DNA of 64,000 bases. It comes from Leptospira kmetyi serovar Malaysia str. Bejo-Iso9. Its GTDB lineage: Bacteria; Spirochaetota; Leptospiria; Leptospirales; Leptospiraceae. Shown here one piece after another: positions 1 to 10,084 of the stretch (positions are counted from its first letter, which is position 1; every line of letters starts with the position of its first letter). The notes under the pieces are model-generated. The model made no database searches. It had not been told where the DNA came from and saw only the letters and a list, made by a program, of their open reading frames with translations. The translations under genes were made by a program, and so were the position numbers. The DNA lies in NCBI RefSeq assembly GCF_000243735.2, contig NZ_AHMP02000003.1, positions 955,001-1,019,000 of the forward strand, in the 5' to 3' direction.

Positions 1-38
1 TTGCTTGACGTTATGTGTGGTTTCTTTTGGATGACTAA

Positions 39-69
39 ATTGATAATGAGAATTAATCTCATTATCAAT
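39..69 (+). promoter_or_regulatory. Fur-box-like palindrome
   Basis: Perfect 13-bp inverted repeat (left arm ATTGATAATGAGA at 39-51, right arm at 57-69) around a 5-bp AT spacer. The arms contain the GATAAT/ATTATC hexamers of the classical Fur box. It ends 24 bp before the first lipoprotein start, where a Fur-type repressor would cover the promoter. Binding is inferred; the symmetry is seen directly. Confidence 0.75.
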
Positions 70-92
70 AATTTACAATCAAGAGAAAAATC

Positions 93-1616
<1,524 letters not shown>

Positions 1617-1631
1617 TATGCAAGGAATGGA

Positions 1632-3086
1632 ATGCGTTTGAAATTTCAATTTTTTATTTTTTTATGGATTTCATTCTTCCTTGGAGCCTGTTCTCCCCGG
1701 AAAGAATTTTGTTCCTCTTCCGAATGCAAAAACGGAACCGCGCTTCTCGCATTACTTGCGATCTCGTCCAACTCGGAATGGGCTTACGAGAACGGGGAAG
1801 AATACCAAGGCGGAATCGGCATGACAAGTTTCGAATTCGGGAGCACCGCGTTTCGTCAATTTGCAAAGAATGCACCCTTGAGTTCCATCTCGGAATTTAC
1901 GGTGGGACAAACCGTCTTTGAGGTTCCTTGGACGGCCGGTTTTTCCTCCACGCTTCCGGATCGGGACGGTCTGGGTCCTCTCTTTCACACAAATTCCTGT
2001 TTTGCCTGTCACGCGGCAAACGGAAGAGCCTTGGAAGAAGACGGTGAAACATTGACCGTAAGTCTGGTTCGTTTGAGCGTGGGAAACGATTCGCGCAACG
2101 CGGAACCGAACTACGGAGGACAATTTCAACCGAACGGGGTCGCGGGCGTTTCCAAAGAAGGAGACGCGATCGTAACGTATCGGGAAATCGCCGGTAAGTT
2201 CGACGATGGAACCGAATACACATTACGTTCTCCTACATTACAACTTTCGAATTTAGGATACGGACCTCTCGCAAACGACACAAGGACTTCGATTCGAGTC
2301 GCTCAACAAGTGATCGGACTCGGTCTTTTGGAGGCGATTCCCGAAAGTTCCATTCTCGCGTTAGCGGACCCGAACGACAGGGACGGGAACGGAATTTCCG
2401 GAAAACCGAACTACGTCCGCAATCTAAACGGAATCGGAACCGCGCTGGGAAGATTCGGATGGAAAGCGAATAACACCGATTTGACGAGACAAAACTCGGC
2501 GGCCTTTTCGGGAGATTTGGGAATCACTTCTCCCCTCTTTCCAAACGAGAATTGTATGAGTTCGCAGACTCAGTGTCAATCTTCCGCGAACGGAGGTTCT
2601 CCCGAAGTTCCGCAAAGTAAGATCACCGCGATCACGAATTATATGAAACTGGTCGCGGTTCCCTCAAGAAGAAAGGCGGATAACGCGAGCGTTCTCGCCG
2701 GAAAGGAAATATTCTTTAAGGCCGGATGCAAGAATTGTCATATTCCAAAAATGCAAACCGGAACGAACGCGAGTTTTCCCGAACTGTCCAATCAAACGAT
2801 CCGGCCTTACACGGATCTTTTGTTACACGACATGGGGGAAGGACTCGCCGATCATAGACCGGACGAGGAAGCGAGCGGAAGCGAATGGAGAACTCCTCCT
2901 CTTTGGGGAATCGGTCTTTTCGAAACGGTCAACGGTCATACTCGTTATCTGCACGACGGAAGAGCGGGCAGTTTGATGGAAGCGGTTTTATGGCACGGCG
3001 GCGAAGCGGAGTCTTCAAAAAAATACGTTCTCGGGTTGGACATACGGGATCGAACCCATCTCTTGAATTTTTTGAAGTCGCTTTAA
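1632..3086 (+). CDS. DUF1111 di-haem c-type cytochrome lipoprotein
   Basis: 484-aa protein with lipobox FFLGAC (Cys20) and two c-haem motifs, CFACH at residues 123-127 and CKNCH at 366-370. The motif layout, GLGPLF.. before the first haem and HDMGEGLADH..EWRTPPLWG near the end, matches the DUF1111 'di-haem oxidoredase' (MauG/CcpA-like) family. DUF1111 genes often sit beside imelysin-type iron uptake genes, which agrees with the Fur box upstream. The likely role is periplasmic redox chemistry linked to iron acquisition; the substrate is unknown. It lies 15 bp downstream of the RCC1 lipoprotein and converges with the M20 peptidase, with only 3 bp between the stops and no visible terminator. Confidence 0.88.
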   Translation: MRLKFQFFIFLWISFFLGACSPRKEFCSSSECKNGTALLALLAISSNSEWAYENGEEYQGGIGMTSFEFGSTAFRQFAKNAPLSSISEFTVGQTVFEVPWTAGFSSTLPDRDGLGPLFHTNSCFACHAANGRALEEDGETLTVSLVRLSVGNDSRNAEPNYGGQFQPNGVAGVSKEGDAIVTYREIAGKFDDGTEYTLRSPTLQLSNLGYGPLANDTRTSIRVAQQVIGLGLLEAIPESSILALADPNDRDGNGISGKPNYVRNLNGIGTALGRFGWKANNTDLTRQNSAAFSGDLGITSPLFPNENCMSSQTQCQSSANGGSPEVPQSKITAITNYMKLVAVPSRRKADNASVLAGKEIFFKAGCKNCHIPKMQTGTNASFPELSNQTIRPYTDLLLHDMGEGLADHRPDEEASGSEWRTPPLWGIGLFETVNGHTRYLHDGRAGSLMEAVLWHGGEAESSKKYVLGLDIRDRTHLLNFLKSL

Positions 3087-3089
3087 TTT

Positions 3090-4526
3090 TTAGGGACTCG
3101 CGTATTGAATTAAAGTCTCGAAAAGAATGGTGGAACCTAACTTCAAGTTTTCGACGCTGATATTCTCATCCTTACCGTGAAGACCTTCCGTATCCTTTGC
3201 GGTTAGGATGGCGGGATTCAAACCGTAACATTGAATCCCGATTCTTCGAAAACGAGCGTTATCCGTTTTACCCGCGGACATAAAGGGAGCGGCCACACTT
3301 CCGGGAACCTTCGACGTGGAAACGTTCGCCAAAATTTGAAACAGATCGCTGTCCAAGGGAGAATCGTCCGGCCCGATCTCGTCGAACACTTCCACTTCGA
3401 TCCCGTACGGTTTTGCGATTTCACGGATTTTTTCCAAGTATTCCTTCGAGTCCACTCCGGGAAGAATTCGAACATCCAATTTTCCGAAGACATCTCCCGA
3501 AAGAACGTTGTAACCCTCTCCTTCCGAGGTTTGAATTCCGGTGATCGCTTTCGTGTTTCGGGTCATCGCCGAAAGATGTTTGTTCTTTTTCAGGGTTCCG
3601 CTTAACAAGGGTTTGATGATCGGATTGGACGCGTTTTTTAAAAAGAAGGAGGTCGGAAAGGAAGCGACGCTCCCGAGTTGATAAAAATACGCCCTCGTTT
3701 CCTCGGTGATTTTGATTCCGCTGTCGAAAGAAAGAATTTCCTCGTAAAAACGGATCAGATTCAGAGTCGCATATTCCGCGTTAGGCGTACTTCCGTGTCC
3801 GCTTTCTCCCTTCGCTCTGAGTTTCAACCAGAGATTTCCTTTTTCCGCGTATTGAATGTTGAATAGAGTGGCTCCTTGAATTCCTACGTCCTTGGTCGCG
3901 ACACCGCCCTCGTTCAACATACTTCCATACTCGCGGAACAATTCTCCGTGACGTTCCGCCATATAACGGGCCCCTAAAAAACTTCCGCTCTCCTCGTCGG
4001 CTAGGGCCAGAAACATCACCTTTCGATTCAATTCTATCTTGGAACGTTTTAATTCCAGAAAGGCCATCAACTGCATCACGGCCAAACCTTTCATATCCAA
4101 GGCGCCTCTTCCGTAGATTCTCCCGTTCACCAAATCACCGTTATACGGAGGAACGCTCCATTCGCTCGGATTGGCTTCGACAACGTCCGTATGATTTCCC
4201 AATATGATTCCCTTCAGGGAACTCGGTTTGCTCGGTTCGAGTACCGCGACAAGATTGGCCCGATCGGGACGTTCTTTGGACGCGTAGATCGTGGAGGGAA
4301 TTCCTTCCTTTTTTAAGATCGTTTGCAGATACTGCGCTACCGCGAGTTCGTTCGATCGTTCGGTTCGAATTCGGATTAAATTTTGGAGAATTTTTACGGC
4401 TTCCTTGTTTCTTTCTTCCCAATCCACTTCGATCGGGATCGGTTTTAATACGATCTTTCGGATCGGCGAAGAATAAAAACATCCGCCGAGCGATATAAGA
4501 ACACAAACCACAAGAAAACGTTTCAT
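3090..4526 (-). CDS. M20 family metallopeptidase lipoprotein
   Basis: 478-aa zinc peptidase of the M20/ArgE/carboxypeptidase family (closest in pattern to the CPS1/PM20D1 branch). Lipobox ISLGGC gives acylated Cys16. Metal and catalytic residues are visible: H112 in GNHTDVVE, D144 in GALDMKG, and the pair E178/E179 in LADEES. The dimerisation (lid) domain lies between about residues 230 and 370. It probably hydrolyses N-acyl or peptide bonds in the periplasm. It is monocistronic, convergent with the DUF1111 gene and divergent from the cyclase at 4738. Confidence 0.9.
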   Translation of the reverse strand: MKRFLVVCVLISLGGCFYSSPIRKIVLKPIPIEVDWEERNKEAVKILQNLIRIRTERSNELAVAQYLQTILKKEGIPSTIYASKERPDRANLVAVLEPSKPSSLKGIILGNHTDVVEANPSEWSVPPYNGDLVNGRIYGRGALDMKGLAVMQLMAFLELKRSKIELNRKVMFLALADEESGSFLGARYMAERHGELFREYGSMLNEGGVATKDVGIQGATLFNIQYAEKGNLWLKLRAKGESGHGSTPNAEYATLNLIRFYEEILSFDSGIKITEETRAYFYQLGSVASFPTSFFLKNASNPIIKPLLSGTLKKNKHLSAMTRNTKAITGIQTSEGEGYNVLSGDVFGKLDVRILPGVDSKEYLEKIREIAKPYGIEVEVFDEIGPDDSPLDSDLFQILANVSTSKVPGSVAAPFMSAGKTDNARFRRIGIQCYGLNPAILTAKDTEGLHGKDENISVENLKLGSTILFETLIQYASP

Positions 4527-4737
4527 AAATACTCCGTATGATTCTCCTGCCTTCTTACAAACGCAAATCTTTAGGAAGGAAAGACCACAAACTTATTAAC
4601 GCTATCAATTTAGGCAAGCATGGAATCGAAATAAATTATACGATCCGTTTCGCTTTCCCGTTGACAAGTTAGGGAATTTTTATATAAGTTCGGATTCTAA
4701 TTCTCTCAAGAATTCCCAATCTTTTATAAGAGGTCGT

Positions 4738-5358
4738 ATGGCATTTCGAAGAACGATCGGAGCGAGCGCGTCCGAAGACAGACTTGAAAAATTGATTCAG
4801 GATAGACTCAAACCGGGAGCCGATAAATCGAAGATCGATCAAAGGATCTGGGATCTTTTCGGCGAGGATTGGTGCGTGATATTTACGGATCTTTCCGGAT
4901 TTTCAAGAGGGGTCGAAAAGTTCGGAATCATACATTTCCTCCAAACGATTCACGAATCGGAAAGAATTCTGATCCCGATCATAGAAGACCACGACGGAAT
5001 TCTTTTGAAGTCGGAAGGAGACAGCTTCTTAGTCATCTTTCGCAACGTCGGTAAGGGAATCGAATCCGCGATCAAAATGCAACAAGAACTTGTTTCCTAC
5101 AATCAGGACAAAATTCCGGAGGAGAAAATTCTTCTTTGTGTGGGCTTGGGTTACGGAAAGGTTCTGAAGATCGGAGATACGGACGTGTTCGGTTCCGAGG
5201 TAAACACGGCGAGCAAACTCGGCGAGGACATGGCCGAAGCCGGAGAAATTTTAGTGACTCATTCCGTCTACGAACAGGTTTCCGAAAAACATCTGAAATT
5301 CGAAACACTTTCGGAAGCGCCCGCGGGAACCTCGAAAGCCTATAAACTCGTCTACTAA
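4738..5358 (+). CDS. Soluble class III adenylate/guanylate cyclase
   Basis: 206-aa protein that is little more than a class III nucleotidyl cyclase catalytic domain. Metal-binding Asp51 sits in IFTDLSGFS and the second Asp95 in KSEGDSFLVIF; the GSEVNTASKLGE segment matches the family's catalytic helix. There is no membrane segment or sensor domain; the first 45 residues are helical linker. AGAGG lies just before the ATG. It would make cAMP or cGMP in the cytoplasm. A stem-loop at 5404-5434 follows it. Its substrate cannot be fixed from sequence. Confidence 0.88.
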   Translation: MAFRRTIGASASEDRLEKLIQDRLKPGADKSKIDQRIWDLFGEDWCVIFTDLSGFSRGVEKFGIIHFLQTIHESERILIPIIEDHDGILLKSEGDSFLVIFRNVGKGIESAIKMQQELVSYNQDKIPEEKILLCVGLGYGKVLKIGDTDVFGSEVNTASKLGEDMAEAGEILVTHSVYEQVSEKHLKFETLSEAPAGTSKAYKLVY

Positions 5359-5403
5359 GATACATTCAAATTTTAGAATATACTAAGAACCCTTCCTCTT
5401 CCC

Positions 5404-5434
5404 GATCGTATAGGGCGAATCACCCTATACGATC
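5404..5434. terminator. Strong stem-loop after the cyclase gene
   Basis: Perfect 12-bp stem GATCGTATAGGG (5404-5415) with its complement (5423-5434) and a 7-nt loop. There is no U-run on the plus strand, so it may be a factor-dependent terminator or an RNA-stabilising element. Confidence 0.55.
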
Positions 5435-5537
5435 CTAAACTTCCGTCGTATCGCCTGAGGATTCTTCCTTGACCGTTTCGTCCGATAAGATTGAATCAAG
5501 GAAAGTGTTTTTCCGGGATTCATACTGCAAAAAAACG

Positions 5538-5819
5538 ATGATTCGTCTTTTTTTGTTCGTAACTTTCTGGAATTGTAAAGCGAACTCCGCAACGGAACAA
5601 GAAATTCTTCGTTACGCCGCGCATCTCGGCGAAACCAAATGCGAATGTGAAAAGATAGAAAGAAAAGAAGGAGCCGATTCCGAAGACCTTTCGGTTTGTC
5701 TGAATCTTCTGGAAGACGCTCAGAGAAAATACGGGATTCACGTTCGCAAACTTCCTGCTCTTTCCTCCAAGGCGGAACTTTTGGTTCAACGCTCCTATGC
5801 AAAAAAATGCCCTCGTTAA
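5538..5819 (+). CDS. Small Cys-containing putative lipoprotein
   Basis: 93-aa protein if the ATG at 5538 is used; an upstream start at 5469 would add 23 polar residues ahead of the hydrophobic segment and is less likely. The N-terminus MIRLFLFVTFWNCKANSA looks like a short lipoprotein signal (Cys13), although Trp-Asn before Cys is atypical. The rest is charged and helical with a CECEK pair. No family recognised. It precedes the small protein at 5887 on the same strand. Confidence 0.55.
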   Translation: MIRLFLFVTFWNCKANSATEQEILRYAAHLGETKCECEKIERKEGADSEDLSVCLNLLEDAQRKYGIHVRKLPALSSKAELLVQRSYAKKCPR

Positions 5820-5886
5820 ACGAGGATTCAAAAACAGAAGCAAACATTTCGATCCGATTCCTTTTCTAGTTAAGAATTTACTTTTT

Positions 5887-6198
5887 ATGAAACCATCCAT
5901 TTACACAGACGGACCACTTCCGGATCTTTCCGGCACTTACACGATTACGATCACGGAAAGCTTTTTGAAAGCGGTTCCCGCAAAAATTTCCATCGAACAA
6001 AACGAAGCGGATATAAAAGTCTCCTTGGATTTGAAGAAACAAAACGAAACCGATTCTTCTCCGAAAACCATGAACGGTAAAATCACCGAACGCAACCGGC
6101 ACCACGTGATCGTCGAGTTCGAAAACGGAACCTGGGAACGTTACGTTTTTACGGAAGGAAGATTCTCCGGTCACGCATTCCTTTTGGAAAACTCCTAA
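5887..6198 (+). CDS. Small beta-rich protein of unknown function
   Basis: 103-aa protein from the ATG at 5887; the open frame extends upstream to 5797, but that part overlaps the previous gene and is basic and unconserved-looking. The sequence alternates hydrophobic and polar residues (LSGTYTITITESFL, ADIKVSLDLKKQ, HHVIVEFENGTWERYVF), suggesting a small beta-barrel or lipocalin-like sheet. No signal peptide. No family recognised. Confidence 0.6.
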   Translation: MKPSIYTDGPLPDLSGTYTITITESFLKAVPAKISIEQNEADIKVSLDLKKQNETDSSPKTMNGKITERNRHHVIVEFENGTWERYVFTEGRFSGHAFLLENS

Positions 6199-6313
6199 AA
6201 ATCGGATTCTTCCCGGAAGAACCGATCTAAAAAATCGGAATTGTTCTCGAAAAAATATCGTACGTCTCCGAGAATTCGCAAACGCGACCTCGCAACGGAG
6301 ACTGAAACAAACG

Positions 6314-7192
6314 ATGATCCGACTAGAACATTTCCCCGCATTGAAAAAAACAAAAACCTCTTCGCATAAGAATCCTCCGATCCTGTTCGTTCACGGGGCT
6401 TGGCACGGCGCGTGGTGTTGGAAGGATTGTTTCGTTCCGCATTTTCAAAAAGCGGGTTACGAAGTGTATTCGATGGATCTAAGAGGACACGGAAACAGTC
6501 CGAACGGAAACGGTTCGTTTCGATGGAACTCGATCCGCAATTACGTTCAAGACGTGGAAGAAGTTCTAGGTCGTTTGCCCGAGACTCCGATTTTAATCGG
6601 ACATTCCATGGGCGGACTCGTAGTCCAAAAAACATTAGAAAAAACGAATGCACCCAAGGCGGTTCTTCTTGCGAGCGTTCCTCCGCACGGAGTTTTTAGG
6701 ATCACCTTGGAGCTTTTAGTCAAGTTTCCGACCAAGTTCTTAAAGGTGCTCGGAACACTTTCGCTTCTTCCCCTCGTCGAAGACAAAAAGATCGCCCGCG
6801 AATTGTTCTTTTCCGAATCGATCGGCGAAAAAAAGGCCCTCGAGTACGCTTCCAAGATGCAGAACGAATCCTTTCTCGCGTTTTTGGATATGCTTCTTTT
6901 CTGTCTTCCGAGTCCTAAAAAAGTGAAAACTCCGATTCTCGTTTTAGGCGGAGAAAAGGATCGTTTTTTCGTTCCCTGGGAAGTAAAAAGAACCGCAAAA
7001 GCGTATCAAACCGAAGCGGAGATTTTTTCAGGCATAGGTCACAACATGATGTTGGATACGGGCTGGGAAAAGGTCGCGGATCGGATCGAAGCCTATCTCG
7101 GAAATACGCCCGCCCTCGCCGTCGAAACGAAAAAACAAAAATCGGCTCCGAAGAAAAAGGCGAAACCCAAAAAAAAGGCCAAGAAGAAATAA
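6314..7192 (+). CDS. Alpha/beta hydrolase with lysine-rich tail
   Basis: 292-aa serine hydrolase. HGAWHGAW forms the oxyanion region, the nucleophile Ser98 sits in LIGHSMGG, the acid is in LGGEKDRFF and the His in GIGHNMM. The fold matches AB_hydrolase_1/lysophospholipase-like enzymes; the substrate is unknown. The last 25 residues are almost wholly Lys, Ala and Pro (KKKAKPKKKAKKK), like a histone-H1 tail, which could bind nucleic acid or membrane phospholipid. Start ATG 6314. Confidence 0.85.
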   Translation: MIRLEHFPALKKTKTSSHKNPPILFVHGAWHGAWCWKDCFVPHFQKAGYEVYSMDLRGHGNSPNGNGSFRWNSIRNYVQDVEEVLGRLPETPILIGHSMGGLVVQKTLEKTNAPKAVLLASVPPHGVFRITLELLVKFPTKFLKVLGTLSLLPLVEDKKIARELFFSESIGEKKALEYASKMQNESFLAFLDMLLFCLPSPKKVKTPILVLGGEKDRFFVPWEVKRTAKAYQTEAEIFSGIGHNMMLDTGWEKVADRIEAYLGNTPALAVETKKQKSAPKKKAKPKKKAKKK

Positions 7193-7358
7193 TACGAATT
7201 CCGTTAAACGGACATGGGCGGATCGATTCCGATTCGTCTCCGATTTCAAAACGGTTTGGTCAATTTATTATTGATTTTTTTATAAAATAGGGTCTCATAT
7301 TCCCCTTACGCTTTTGTCCCCCGTTCAAAAGGAGGATCAAAGCAAGGAAAGCGAAAAT

Positions 7359-9440
7359 ATGGGATTCAGATTCAAATCCTTTTTATTCTCCGGTTTTATA
7401 CTCTTCTCAGCCGCGACGTTACCTCTTCGTTCCGAAAGTCTGATCGTGGATTCTCTTTTTAAAAAATCGAATCTCATCGGTTTTGTGGAACGTTACGAAG
7501 ACGATCGAGCGCTTCTCAAACGAACCGACTTCGTAAAAAACGATTTCGAGTTTCAAAAAGTCACCAAGGTAAACCTCGGTTATTCCGATTCCGCGCATTG
7601 GCTTCGAGTCAACGTCAAAAACGAGGATCGAAATTCCAAACTCGTCTTATACGAATTCGCATATCCTTTGATCGATTCGATCGAACTCTACGTTCAAAAC
7701 TTGGAAAGCGGCGATACACAAACCTTACGATCGGGTGATAAACTTCCTTTCGACTCGAGGGAAATCAGACATCAGAATTTTATCTTTCCGATTCGATTGG
7801 CGGCTCAGACCGAGTATCGGATTTTGGTGAGAATTCTCACAGAAAGTTCCGTTCAATTCCCGATGACTCTCTGGTCCGCCAACGAGTTCTCGAATCATAT
7901 CGTCGCCGAACAAAAAACATTCGGACTCTATTACGGAATTATGATCGCGATGATGGCGTATAACTTCTTTCTTTTTTTGGGAACGAGGGATAGGTCTTAT
8001 CTTTTTTACGTTTTGTTTTTAACGGGTTACGTTTTATTCCAGGCGTGTTTGAACGGTCTTGCGTTTCAGTATTTATGGCCGGACGCGATTTGGTGGGCCA
8101 ATTCTTCCCTGCCCTTTTTTATGTTTTTCGGCGGAGGTTGGGGCGCGCAGTTTTCGAGGGAATTCCTGAGAATGAAATCGTATCACGCGGTATTGGATCG
8201 GGTTCTTCTCGGTTATTTCGTGATCGGTATGATCGCCTCCGTTCTGAGTTTGGGTCTGAACTTTTCGCTCGGAATCAAATTAGCAATCGCTTATGTGTTT
8301 TTGATGGTCGTGCTTTTGATTTCGGCGGGGCTCGTTTCCATATTCAAAGGTTATAGGGCGGCGCGGTTCTATCTATCGGCTTGGATTTTTTTGCTGTTGG
8401 GAATCATAACCTATATTCTAAAAACGTTAACCTTATTTCCTTCCAATTTTTTCACGGAATATTCGATCCAATTCGGTTCCTCCTTCGAGGTTTTACTTTT
8501 GTCCTTGGCATTGGCCGATCGGATCAACATTCTCAAAAAAGAAAAAGAGGAAGCGCAAAGGAAGCTGATCGAAAATCAAAAGGAAGCCCTCAAAAAACAA
8601 ACCGTGATGACCCAATCCTTCGAACGATTCGTTCCGAAACAATTTTTGAATCATCTCGGAAAGGACGACATCAGCGACATTCGTTTGGGCGATCAGGCGA
8701 GAAAGGAAATGACGATCTTCTTTTCCGATATCCGTCATTTCACGAGGCTTTCGGAGAAAATGGATCCGAGGGATAATTTCAATTTTTTGAATTCTTATCT
8801 GAAACGGATGAACCCTCTCGTCATTCAAAACGGAGGTTTCGTGGATAAGTTTATCGGAGACGCGATCATGGCCCTCTTTCCCGAATCGGGAGAAGACGCG
8901 TTACGCGCCGCGATCGAAATGCAATCCGAGGTAAGACTTTACAATCATCATCGTTTGAAAACCGGTTACGAACCGATCAAAATCGGAATCGGAATTCATA
9001 CGGGACATTTGATGCTTGGTACGATCGGAACCGAGGAAAGAATGGAAGGCACTGTCATTTCCGATACGGTCAATCTCGCGTCGAGGATCGAAGGACTTAC
9101 TAAGAAGTTCGATTCTTCCATTCTCATCAGCGAAAAAACGATGCAGACGATTCCCGATCCGACCCGTTACAAGATGAGATTGATCGGGCGCGCCAAAGTA
9201 AAAGGAAAAGAGGACGAGATCGTGATCTTCGACGTGTATGAAGGACTTTCTCAGTTTCAGATCGATTTAAGAAACGATACGAAATACGATTTCGAAAAAG
9301 GTGTGACTCATTTTCTCCTAAAGGAATTCGAAAAATCGGAAGCGGCTTTCGCTTCGGTCGTCAAAACCGATCCTACGGATTACGCGGCGGAGGCGTATCT
9401 CAAGGCGCTTCGAAAGACGTCCGCTTTGCGGAAGGTTTAA
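7359..9440 (+). CDS. 7TMR-DISM membrane adenylate/guanylate cyclase
   Basis: 693-aa receptor cyclase if started at ATG 7359, which has AAGGAAAG upstream and opens directly into a signal peptide; the frame also allows a TTG at 7314. Order: signal peptide; periplasmic 7TMR-DISMED2-like sensor (about 30-180); seven-helix membrane region (about 190-390) with YYGIMIAMMAYN; coiled linker; class III cyclase domain (about 440-630) with metal Asps in IFFSDIRHFTRLSE and DKFIGDAIMALF; C-terminal TPR-like helices. Such proteins couple a periplasmic ligand to cAMP/cGMP synthesis. Confidence 0.9.
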   Translation: MGFRFKSFLFSGFILFSAATLPLRSESLIVDSLFKKSNLIGFVERYEDDRALLKRTDFVKNDFEFQKVTKVNLGYSDSAHWLRVNVKNEDRNSKLVLYEFAYPLIDSIELYVQNLESGDTQTLRSGDKLPFDSREIRHQNFIFPIRLAAQTEYRILVRILTESSVQFPMTLWSANEFSNHIVAEQKTFGLYYGIMIAMMAYNFFLFLGTRDRSYLFYVLFLTGYVLFQACLNGLAFQYLWPDAIWWANSSLPFFMFFGGGWGAQFSREFLRMKSYHAVLDRVLLGYFVIGMIASVLSLGLNFSLGIKLAIAYVFLMVVLLISAGLVSIFKGYRAARFYLSAWIFLLLGIITYILKTLTLFPSNFFTEYSIQFGSSFEVLLLSLALADRINILKKEKEEAQRKLIENQKEALKKQTVMTQSFERFVPKQFLNHLGKDDISDIRLGDQARKEMTIFFSDIRHFTRLSEKMDPRDNFNFLNSYLKRMNPLVIQNGGFVDKFIGDAIMALFPESGEDALRAAIEMQSEVRLYNHHRLKTGYEPIKIGIGIHTGHLMLGTIGTEERMEGTVISDTVNLASRIEGLTKKFDSSILISEKTMQTIPDPTRYKMRLIGRAKVKGKEDEIVIFDVYEGLSQFQIDLRNDTKYDFEKGVTHFLLKEFEKSEAAFASVVKTDPTDYAAEAYLKALRKTSALRKV

Positions 9441-9452
9441 GAATATTATAAT

Positions 9453-10010
9453 TTACTGAATCTTTAACTCGGACTTTCTTTTTTCGACCGCCTCGGCGAA
9501 TTCTTGAAACGCTTTTTTAAACGTTTGAATCGTTTCCGTTTCGATCAATTCTTCCCGATCGTTGAATTTTCTACGCGCAAAAGCGACGGAAAAGGAAGCC
9601 TTTTCCACGATTCCGACGTTCATCGCTTTTAAAGTTGTGATGAGGGACGCGTGCGCTTTTTCGCCGCCCATATACGAAGGAGACGCGCTGAGCGCCATCA
9701 CGGGTTTGTCCACGTATTCTCCGGAACCCACGACCCAGTCCAAGGAATTTTTCAAAGAACCGGGCATTCCGTGCGCGTATTCCGGCGTGCAGATCAAAAC
9801 TCCGTCCGCATCTTTCAGCGCGGCCCGGTAACGAAGAACGACTTCGGGAGAATTTTCATCGTCCTTTTCCGGAGAAAAATGAGGCAGATCGTCTAACTCC
9901 TCGTAGGCGATAAACTTCATGGACGAGGGAGCGACTTTACAAATCGCTCGGATGAGTGCGGAGCTCGTGGATTGGGAACGTAAACTTCCCGAGATGGTTA
10001 GAATTTTCAT
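9453..10010 (-). CDS. NADPH-dependent FMN reductase
   Basis: 185-aa flavodoxin-like enzyme. GSLRSQSTSSAL at the N-terminus is the FMN phosphate loop and CTPEYAHGMPGSLKNSLDW is the signature of the NADPH:FMN/quinone/azo reductase family. Likely cytoplasmic, reducing FMN, quinones or chromate-like acceptors. It follows the histidine kinase on the minus strand with a 74-bp gap. Confidence 0.88.
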   Translation of the reverse strand: MKILTISGSLRSQSTSSALIRAICKVAPSSMKFIAYEELDDLPHFSPEKDDENSPEVVLRYRAALKDADGVLICTPEYAHGMPGSLKNSLDWVVGSGEYVDKPVMALSASPSYMGGEKAHASLITTLKAMNVGIVEKASFSVAFARRKFNDREELIETETIQTFKKAFQEFAEAVEKRKSELKIQ

Positions 10011-10084
10011 ACTGTAGAGATTAGAGCGGCGCGGAGGAAATTCGGTTGAAAAAAAATTTCCAAACGGTCCGGTACTTCGCGATT

